Shown here: positions 1 to 4,242 of the stretch, in pieces | Numbering within the stretch: position 1 is the first letter of the stretch | How the letters are laid out: the number at the start of each line of letters is the position of its first letter | DNA from: JBFMHD01 sp040752395 [NCBI: Candidatus Hydrogenedentota bacterium] | GTDB lineage: Bacteria > JBFMHD01 | Length of the DNA stretch: 6,445 bases | Assembly: GCA_040752395.1 (NCBI GenBank) | Contig: JBFMHD010000159.1 | Location: 1 to 6,445, forward strand | Reading direction: 5' to 3' | The notes under the pieces: model-generated | What the model saw: the letters and a program-made list of their open reading frames with translations, nothing else | What the model was told of the DNA's origin: nothing | Databases searched by the model: none | Position numbers and translations under genes: made by a program

Positions 1-469
1 GAGATAAAATTCCTCGCCAGGTTTTTGACTGATACTGCCATAAATTACCAGCATCAAAAGGTAATAACGGAATGATATTTATCAGAGCTAACAAAAGATT
101 GGATTCTAAAAAGAAGATAAAAAAAGCTTTAAGCAAAGTAGTGAAATGAATAAATTTTAACAAAATAAATGTTATACAACCAAGAATAATATTTATAATA
201 ATTCCAGCAAGAATCATTTTGGGAGGGTCGTTTTTTGGATTAATATATCTTTCAGTATGTATATGCGGTGAATGTGCCCACCCTATGATAGGTAAATCAG
301 CAAAATAAAATAATAATGGTCCTATAAAAGAACCAAGCGCATCAAAAGGAATAAAAATAAGCTTTATTCTTCTGATTTTATCAAAACCGTCATCACCTAA
401 AAAATACGCTGTAAAACCATGAGCAAACTCATGAATAATAAGCGCCAGAGCAAAAACCAAAAGTCTCAT
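1..469 (-). CDS. M50 (site-2 protease) family membrane metalloprotease, second copy, 3' end off window
   Basis: Reading leftward from an ATG at 469, the frame is open for 156 codons and runs off the edge. An in-frame TAA (470-472) directly precedes the ATG, so the start cannot lie further upstream. A purine-rich AGAGGGGG sits 13 nt upstream (483-490), rather far away. Zinc-site residues are visible: HEFAH at 13-17 (metal ligands H13 and H17, catalytic E14) in a short first hydrophobic segment, and NIIPLLPFDAG with D139 as third ligand. Several hydrophobic segments lie between. The family AGP-x-x-N motif is degenerate here: A88 G89 then I-I-I before N93, so the proline is lost. The N-terminus is eight residues shorter before HExxH than in the neighbouring paralogue at 611-1282. 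By family this is an intramembrane zinc protease, substrate unknown. An active enzyme is plausible because all metal ligands remain, but the divergence suggests a different substrate. Confidence 0.85.
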   Translation of the reverse strand, partial: MRLLVFALALIIHEFAHGFTAYFLGDDGFDKIRRIKLIFIPFDALGSFIGPLLFYFADLPIIGWAHSPHIHTERYINPKNDPPKMILAGIIINIILGCITFILLKFIHFTTLLKAFFIFFLESNLLLALINIIPLLPFDAGNLWQYQSKTWRGILS

Positions 470-538
470 TTATTCTACTATACCCCCTCTGCTGAAAAAC
501 TTTGTGACTATAATAATATCTAATAGAGGCAAGAAGCA

Positions 539-607
539 AGAAGCAAGATAACGAAAAAAGTAAGAAGTGAGAGGTATCAGAAAAAGGAAGTTCATTATCT
601 TACTTCT
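539..607. repeat. Imperfect 13-bp inverted repeat and GCAAGAA short tandem repeats between the two M50 genes
   Basis: AGAAGCAAGATAA at 539-551 is matched by TTATCTTACTTCT at 595-607, with one C/A difference on plus that becomes G-U in minus-strand RNA. The arms are 43 bases apart. The left arm ends a short tandem run of GCAAGAA units (about 530-547). A further AAGAAGTGAGAG lies at about 562-573. The repeat begins just after the stop codon of the upstream M50 gene (611-613). The structure is too loose, and the following T-run too interrupted, for a convincing terminator. The rest of the 470-610 gap holds only AT-rich sequence with no clear promoter. Confidence 0.5.
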
Positions 608-610
608 AAT

Positions 611-1282
611 TTATAAAAACATTAATATTTTATTTATAGCTAATCCTGTTGTCAAGGATATAAAGAATAAAGTGGGTAAGTAGAGTATATAAGAAAGAAT
701 ATTAAGATTAAAGTGAGAGTCTGTGATAAGTAATAATAGTAAAATAAATATACCCCAGCGCTCAGTACTTCCAAACTTGATTTTATATTTTAATGGCAGT
801 AGCTCATATAAGATTCGGCCACCATCAAGTGGTAATAATGGTATAAGATTAAACATCAGCAATACACCATTTATACCAGCTCCTATTAATAAAACTTTGA
901 TTAGATAAAAATAAAAAACATCAATCACTTCGATATTCAATGCTATAATTCTGATTATAATACATATAAATAAAAGTAAACCAAAATTAGATAAAGGTCC
1001 TGCTGCTGCAACATATAACATCCCCTTTTTTAATCTTATCCTGTGAGGATTAACAGGTACTGGTTTTGCATATCCAAAAGGGAAAAATCCTGCGAGTGTA
1101 AGAAGTATTAATATAGCGCCAAATGGATCAAAATGTCTTAGAGGATTTAATGTTAACCTGCTATTTTCTTTAGCTGTTGTATCGCCGAGAAGCAAAGCAC
1201 AATATCCATGTGCTACTTCATGAATAATTATTGAAAAAACAACTATTGGCAGAATTAATATTATTTCCTTTATATCTCTCAA
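611..1282 (-). CDS. M50B site-2 protease family membrane metalloprotease
   Basis: Complete 223-residue integral membrane protein of the compact site-2 protease type, without a PDZ domain. Visible motifs: HEVAH at 21-25 in the first transmembrane segment (zinc ligands H21 and H25, catalytic E22), LNPLRHFDP around 45-53, KPVPVNP at 73-79, AGPLSN at 94-99, and NLIPLLPLDGGR at 145-156 with D153 as third zinc ligand. Further hydrophobic segments follow at about 176-187 and 197-217. By family it cleaves transmembrane substrates within the bilayer; its own substrate is unknown. The start is a TTG at 1280-1282. It is the only candidate before HExxH, since an in-frame stop lies at 1304-1306 and no ATG or GTG intervenes. 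No good Shine-Dalgarno precedes it, so translation may be weak or coupled. It lies 86 nt downstream of the arginine decarboxylase gene, is read in the same direction, and is followed by a second, diverged M50 gene. Confidence 0.9.
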   Translation of the reverse strand: MRDIKEIILILPIVVFSIIIHEVAHGYCALLLGDTTAKENSRLTLNPLRHFDPFGAILILLTLAGFFPFGYAKPVPVNPHRIRLKKGMLYVAAAGPLSNFGLLLFICIIIRIIALNIEVIDVFYFYLIKVLLIGAGINGVLLMFNLIPLLPLDGGRILYELLPLKYKIKFGSTERWGIFILLLLLITDSHFNLNILSYILYLPTLFFISLTTGLAINKILMFL

Positions 1283-1312
1283 GGTGAACCACCAACCACA
1301 AGCTTACCTCAA

Positions 1313-1364
1313 CACCAATACGCCCCCCACTGTATTGGTGCAGGATGATGTATAGGTGTGGGAG
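1313..1364 (-). other. Intergenic hairpin with possible loop-to-flank pseudoknot, upstream of the M50 gene
   Basis: CACCAATAC (1313-1321) and GTATTGGTG (1332-1340) form a perfect 9-bp stem with a 10-base loop. In minus-strand RNA the loop contains GUGGGGG (1324-1330), which can pair with CUCCCAC (1358-1364) just 5' of the hairpin. This gives an H-type pseudoknot of up to seven pairs, one of them G-U. There is no T-run, so it is not a normal terminator. The element starts a few bases after the decarboxylase stop codon and ends about 30 nt before the M50 TTG start. It could be a 3' UTR structure, a leader of the M50 gene, or a copy of the repeat described at 2921-3002, with which it shares GTGTGGGAGTAAA (1356-1368). 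Confidence 0.45.
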
Positions 1365-1368
1365 TAAA

Positions 1369-1941
1369 TCAGAACTGGATGGGAAGTTCATTAGGGTCAG
1401 GAACGAAAACAGCCGCAGCAAGCACAGATGTCCATAACCCGTTTTTATTACCTACTGCGGTTTGTGTTACATTCATAGTTTTATATATTTTACCTGATAT
1501 TCTCCATATTTCGCGTTTTTTATCCCAGGATTCATCCGGGTCAAATTCCACACCTAAAATCGTCGTAAGCATATCAGCTGCTAAATCCTCTGCATAATCA
1601 CCTGCTTTTTTCTCGGTCTGACCAAAACTATGATGTTCAGAAAGATAGCCATAATTGCTTCTATCTTTAGGTATAGCAACCCCTACTGAGGCTGCTAATA
1701 ATCTGTGCGGTTCATTTGTACTGTTTCTGCTCATAACAGTAAAAACGATCTGGCCTGGTTTCAGTAAAGCCAGGGCATCTTTTTTGGGAATTATTTTACA
1801 ATGTGGCGGCAAAATACTCGATACGCTAACTAAATTAAATTCAGCGATACCTGCATCTCGCAGAGCGAGCTCAAAACTTGCGAGCTGTTCTCTATGTTTA
1901 CCAACACCATTTGTTAGAAATAGTTTTTGTGGTATAAACAT
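1369..1941 (-). CDS. pdaD: Pyruvoyl-dependent arginine decarboxylase (PvlArgDC)
   Basis: Complete 190-residue protein. This family converts L-arginine to agmatine and CO2, feeding putrescine and spermidine synthesis, or acid and arginine metabolism in some bacteria. It uses a pyruvoyl group made from its own chain instead of pyridoxal phosphate. The self-cleavage site is VSVSSILPP at 38-46. Cleavage between S41 and S42 would give a beta chain (1-41) and an alpha chain (42-190) capped by pyruvate. N36 lies six residues before the cleaved serine, as in the Methanocaldococcus jannaschii enzyme. E102 in GYLSEHH corresponds to the catalytic glutamate. GVGKHREQLASFE at 12-24 and the MSRNSTNEPHRLLAASVGVA stretch from residue 70 are also typical. 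The gene is divergent from dapF across 103 bp. Only a weak Shine-Dalgarno (TTGAGAT) is seen before the ATG. Family membership is secure. Substrate is inferred, since relatives include aspartate- or lysine-preferring enzymes of other fold families. Confidence 0.93.
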   Translation of the reverse strand: MFIPQKLFLTNGVGKHREQLASFELALRDAGIAEFNLVSVSSILPPHCKIIPKKDALALLKPGQIVFTVMSRNSTNEPHRLLAASVGVAIPKDRSNYGYLSEHHSFGQTEKKAGDYAEDLAADMLTTILGVEFDPDESWDKKREIWRISGKIYKTMNVTQTAVGNKNGLWTSVLAAAVFVPDPNELPIQF

Positions 1942-1961
1942 TTTAATTATCTCAATTTTAA

Positions 1962-1990
1962 AATTTACATTTTTAATTAATACTTGTCAA
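1962..1990 (-). promoter_or_regulatory. Predicted sigma-70-type promoter for the arginine decarboxylase gene
   Basis: On minus, a perfect -35 TTGACA (1985-1990) is followed after 17 bases by TAAATT (1962-1967), a 4-of-6 match to TATAAT. Transcription would start near 1955, about 14 nt before the ATG at 1941. The same TTGTCAA block lies beside the dapF promoter on the other strand, so the two promoters may interfere or be co-regulated. No operator palindrome is evident. Confidence 0.45.
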
Positions 1991-2015
1991 CTTTTTTTAA
2001 AAAAATTAATATAAT
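1987..2015 (+). promoter_or_regulatory. Predicted promoter for dapF
   Basis: A perfect -10 TATAAT lies at 2010-2015, about 30 bases before the dapF ATG. The -35 is poor: TCAACT (1987-1992) at 17-base spacing, or TTGTCA (1984-1989) at a too-long 20 bases. Poly-T and poly-A tracts fill the spacer. The resulting leader would be only about 20 nt. Confidence 0.4.
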
Positions 2016-2044
2016 TTTAAGAATTTATTTTCTGAGTATTTTTT

Positions 2045-2860
2045 ATGAATTTAGAATTTATAAAAATGACAGGTGCAGGCAATGATTTTATAATGATCGA
2101 TAACAGATATCTAAAAATTGCCAACCCTTCTCAACTCGCAGTTACTTTGTGTCCCCGTGGTACATCAGTCGGTGCAGATGGTATTATACTTATTGAAAAT
2201 TCAAAGGATTACGATTTTAAGATGCGCATCATTAATTCAGATGGTTCAGAGGCTGAGATGTGCGGCAACGGCGCCCGATGCGCTGTGAATTTCGCAAAAA
2301 TCTTAAATATTATTAAATCTGATTCAACTTCTTTTGAAACTCTCGCAGGCGATATAAAAGGATGGATTATAAATGATAGAGAAACAAGAATTACTTTGCC
2401 TCTGCTTTCATCTGTTAAACTTAATCAAAAACTCATTATTGATAATACTGAATACCTGTATCATTTTGCAAACGTAGGTGTCCCACATACAGTCGTATTC
2501 GTAGACGAGTTAGATAGTATCAATGTAAATGAGATTGGTAAAAAAATAAGGTTTCACACTGATTTTAAACCAACAGGAACAAATGCTGATTTTGTAAAAA
2601 TTTGTAATAAAAATAATATATCTATACGAACTTATGAACGTGGTGTAGAAAAAGAGACACTCGCTTGTGGTACCGGTGCTACTGCTGCTGCTATTATAAG
2701 TATCTTTCTAAACAAAACAAAATCACCTGTGGATGTTATAACAAGAAGCGGACTAATACTCAAAATAAACTGTAAAATTGTAAATAATAAGATCGACCTT
2801 CTAACAATTCAGGGTGAATCAAGGGTTGTATATAAGGGTTATAGCGTTATTGCGTTATAG
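2045..2860 (+). CDS. dapF: Diaminopimelate epimerase
   Basis: Complete 271-residue cytoplasmic enzyme converting LL- to meso-2,6-diaminopimelate. This is the last stereochemical step before lysine and the meso-DAP used by MurE in peptidoglycan. It needs no cofactor and uses two cysteines as acid and base. Both are present: C73 in EMCGNGARC (71-79) and C208 in ETLACGTGA (204-212). Other family marks are MTGAGNDFIMID near the start (8-19), NSDGSEAE (64-71), GTNADF (178-183) and RTYERGVEKETLACG (195-209). Length is normal for the family. The ATG at 2045 places MTGAGND correctly. No clear Shine-Dalgarno precedes it; the upstream stretch is almost pure A/T, so initiation may rely on an unstructured leader. 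It is the only plus-strand gene in the window, divergent from the decarboxylase gene and closed by a strong terminator 17 bases after its stop. Confidence 0.97.
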   Translation: MNLEFIKMTGAGNDFIMIDNRYLKIANPSQLAVTLCPRGTSVGADGIILIENSKDYDFKMRIINSDGSEAEMCGNGARCAVNFAKILNIIKSDSTSFETLAGDIKGWIINDRETRITLPLLSSVKLNQKLIIDNTEYLYHFANVGVPHTVVFVDELDSINVNEIGKKIRFHTDFKPTGTNADFVKICNKNNISIRTYERGVEKETLACGTGATAAAIISIFLNKTKSPVDVITRSGLILKINCKIVNNKIDLLTIQGESRVVYKGYSVIAL

Positions 2861-2866
2861 CGTTAT
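2844..2866. repeat. Three GCGTTAT direct repeats across the dapF stop codon
   Basis: GCGTTAT occurs at 2844-2850, 2852-2858 and 2860-2866, an exact 8-base periodicity. The dapF stop codon TAG (2858-2860) lies within the array, so the last residues of DapF are encoded by repeat units. This looks like local slippage-type expansion at the gene's 3' end rather than an insertion sequence. Confidence 0.7.
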
Positions 2867-2876
2867 GATTTAAAAC

Positions 2877-2912
2877 AAAAAGGAGCAGGCATTAAATACC
2901 TGCTCCTTTTTT
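2877..2912. terminator. Strong bidirectional rho-independent terminator between dapF and the small minus-strand gene
   Basis: A 13-bp perfect stem (2877-2889 with 2899-2911) has the core AGGAGCAGG / CCTGCTCCT and a 9-base loop. It ends in six Ts on plus. On minus the stem's A side likewise gives five Us, followed by G and then UUUU. It should therefore stop dapF transcripts from the left and transcripts of the 72-codon gene from the right. Confidence 0.93.
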
Positions 2913-2920
2913 AATATCTC

Positions 2921-3002
2921 GGAGTAAATCCCACCACCAATTGTGGTGACGAGCCATCAGCTCGCCACTACTTCTACTACTCGTTTGGTGTGTGGGAGTA
3001 AA
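2921..3002 (-). repeat. Structured palindromic intergenic element flanked by GGAGTAAA direct repeats
   Basis: The element is bounded by GGAGTAAA at 2921-2928 and 2995-3002. Inside, three compatible stems nest. The first is TCCCACCACC (2929-2938) with GGTG-T-GTGGGA (2987-2997), ten pairs with one bulged base. The second is GTGG (2943-2946) with CCAC (2965-2968). The third is CGAGC (2950-2954) with GCTCG (2960-2964). An alternative CACCAC/GTGGTG hairpin (2932-2937 with 2943-2948) competes with them. The 13-mer GTGTGGGAGTAAA at its right end (2990-3002) recurs at 1356-1368. It may be a REP- or MITE-like element, or a structured 3' UTR of the gene at 3034-3252. Strand is given for that transcript. 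Confidence 0.5.
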
Positions 3003-3020
3003 AGCCCTTGCTGGCTTTTA
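2999..3020 (-). other. 8-bp hairpin just downstream of the small gene's stop codon
   Basis: TAAAAGCC (2999-3006) and GGCTTTTA (3013-3020) form a perfect stem with a 6-base loop, 13 nt after the stop codon at 3034-3036. It lacks a U-tract on minus, where CTCCC follows, so alone it is a poor terminator. It may protect the transcript's 3' end or form part of the structured 3' region that ends at the terminator at 2877-2912. Confidence 0.4.
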
Positions 3021-3033
3021 AAAGAGGGAATCT

Positions 3034-3252
3034 TTAACCAACTTCATTTACATTGGCTCCAATCCCCTGGTCAGCAAGAACTGCCTGCACTGCAACGTTT
3101 TGCTGCGGCGGAGCCTCATTTTCACCACCTGCACCTGCCTCTGGCGGCAATATAGCCGGATTCGGTATCAGGTCAGCTGGTGAAGGTGGTTGTGGTGTTG
3201 CAGTACCTGCAACTTGAAGCCCTCCGATAGCTCCATCCACTGGTCCCACCAT
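3034..3252 (-). CDS. Small acidic Pro/Ala/Gly-rich protein of unknown function
   Basis: Complete 72-residue protein that I do not recognise. It contains no lysine, arginine, histidine, cysteine, phenylalanine, tyrosine or tryptophan, and seven acidic residues, giving a net charge near -7. Proline is concentrated at 20-37 and 48-49; alanine and glycine are scattered. There is no signal peptide or membrane segment. The C-terminal third (about 50-70, QNVAVQAVLADQGIGANVNE) is the most protein-like part and may form a helix. The gene looks real despite its size: AAGGAGGG lies 6 nt before the ATG, a consensus promoter precedes that, and a terminator closes the transcript. The coding sequence is clearly richer in G+C than its surroundings. 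A disordered linker, surface or assembly protein would fit the composition, but this is speculation. Transfer from another genome is possible given the base composition. Confidence 0.75.
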   Translation of the reverse strand: MVGPVDGAIGGLQVAGTATPQPPSPADLIPNPAILPPEAGAGGENEAPPQQNVAVQAVLADQGIGANVNEVG

Positions 3253-3258
3253 ATAAAT

Positions 3259-3292
3259 CCCTCCTTGTAATAAGATTTTCTCATCATTACAA
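3259..3292 (-). promoter_or_regulatory. Strong Shine-Dalgarno and adjoining 5' UTR hairpin of the 72-codon gene
   Basis: On minus, AAGGAGGG (3259-3266) lies 6 nt before the ATG at 3252, the best ribosome site in the window. Directly upstream, TTGTAAT (3286-3292) and ATTACAA (3265-3271) form a perfect 7-bp stem with a 14-base loop. The last two bases of the 3' arm (3265-3266) are also the first two of the Shine-Dalgarno, so the hairpin could tune ribosome access or stabilise the message. Confidence 0.65.
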
Positions 3293-3327
3293 CCATCGGT
3301 CGTAAGTTAGAGAATACTACATTATAT

Positions 3328-3378
3328 ATTATAATCACTTTTTAAAATTTGTCAAGACAAAAATTTTAAAAATTTTAA
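3328..3378 (-). promoter_or_regulatory. Consensus sigma-70-type promoter with A/T-rich UP-like tract for the 72-codon gene
   Basis: On minus, TTGACA (3350-3355) and TATAAT (3328-3333) both match consensus exactly with a 16-base spacer. Reading the -10 one base later as ATAATA gives 17. Upstream, 3356-3378 carries alternating runs of A and T (AAAATTTTT twice), resembling an UP element for the RNA polymerase alpha C-terminal domain. The start is predicted near 3321, giving a leader of roughly 68 nt. Only the small gene lies downstream before the terminator at 2877-2912. Confidence 0.8.
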
Positions 3379-3438
3379 GTTTAGTGTTTGGTGGTTGGTT
3401 ATAGGTTTTGGATTTTAATCTTGTTTCTTGCCTCTTAA

Positions 3439-4242
3439 TCATAGCCTGTAATACGTGGGTTCGGGATAAAAACCCAAGAAATTTGAGGCTAATTTATGAA
3501 AATACTCTGATTCATCTGATAGATAAAAATATCTGCTGCCATCATTCAAACTATGATTTTTTAAATCAAGTCTATGAAGAGTCATCTCTACTTCTTTAAC
3601 CACAACACTTGCAGAGTCTATTATTTTTACTCTATCATTAAAATATTTTGAGATATTATCTTTAATTAATGGGTAATGGGTACAACCTAAAAGTAAAGTA
3701 TCGAGACCTGTCTCTTTTAATTCCTTTAAATAATGCTCAATTGTCTTAGCAGTTATCTCATTATCAATAAGACCCTCCTCTATTAATGGTACGAATAAGG
3801 GGCAAGCTTTTGCATATACTTTTATTTCGGGATTCAATTCTCTTATTTTTTTGGTGTAAATATTACTATGAATAGTTGATCTTGTACCTATTACTCCAAC
3901 AACACCTGTTTTTGTTTGATTTACAAGTTCTTTCACCCCCGGTTCTATAACACCGATCATAGGCACAGGACTGATACTTCTTAAATCATCCAGTGCAAGC
4001 GAGCTTGCGGTATTGCAGGCAACGACAACCATTTTAACCTTTTTATCAAGTAAAAATTCAAGTATCTCACGTGAAAACTTTATAACAGTTTCTTTAGATT
4101 TTGTTCCATAAGGTAATCTTGCTGTATCCCCAAAATAGATAATATTTTCAGAACTTATTTTTTTTACAATCTCTTTAAATACAGTTAGCCCCCCTACCCC
4201 TGAATCAAATATACCTATTGGTCTTTTTTCTTTTCTCTCCAT
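3439..4242 (-). CDS. murI: Glutamate racemase
   Basis: Complete 267-residue cytoplasmic enzyme interconverting L- and D-glutamate, supplying D-glutamate for MurD in peptidoglycan synthesis. Like DapF it is cofactor-independent and uses two cysteines: C76 in VVVACNTAS (72-80) and C187 in LLLGCTHYPL (183-192). Also present are IGIFDSGVGGLTV (9-21) with D13 and S14, YFGDTARLPYG (36-46), and IGVIEPGV (96-103). Length and motif order are typical. The ATG at 4242 lies inside the end of rarA, overlapping it by 28 bp in another frame, so the two are probably translationally coupled; a weak AAAGAGAG precedes the start. The gene is last in the presumed 6S-rarA-murI transcription unit. No convincing terminator follows it before the promoter of the 72-codon gene, so some read-through is possible. 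Confidence 0.97.
   Translation of the reverse strand: MERKEKRPIGIFDSGVGGLTVFKEIVKKISSENIIYFGDTARLPYGTKSKETVIKFSREILEFLLDKKVKMVVVACNTASSLALDDLRSISPVPMIGVIEPGVKELVNQTKTGVVGVIGTRSTIHSNIYTKKIRELNPEIKVYAKACPLFVPLIEEGLIDNEITAKTIEHYLKELKETGLDTLLLGCTHYPLIKDNISKYFNDRVKIIDSASVVVKEVEMTLHRLDLKNHSLNDGSRYFYLSDESEYFHKLASNFLGFYPEPTYYRL

Noticed and set aside
530-550. GCAAGAA tandem units considered as a CRISPR remnant
   Set aside because: Units are 7 bases with no spacers and no cas genes nearby.
723-908. Plus-strand open frame of 61 codons
   Set aside because: Lies wholly antisense to the M50 gene at 611-1282, with no ribosome site or recognisable motif.
1218-1421. Minus-strand open frame of 67 codons spanning the M50 start and the decarboxylase end
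   Set aside because: Overlaps two better-supported genes and the hairpin region, and has no family features.
1358-2014. Two plus-strand open frames (1358-1597 and 1655-2014)
   Set aside because: Antisense shadows of the arginine decarboxylase gene, whose motifs are unambiguous on minus.
2999-3020. Hairpin TAAAAGCC/GGCTTTTA as a rho-independent terminator
   Set aside because: AT-rich stem without a following U-tract on either strand; the real terminator is at 2877-2912.
2943-3155. Plus-strand open frame of 70 codons
   Set aside because: Runs through the palindromic element and antisense to the 72-codon gene, which alone has a promoter and Shine-Dalgarno.
3408-3599. Plus-strand open frame of 63 codons
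   Set aside because: Antisense to the end of murI; no independent support.
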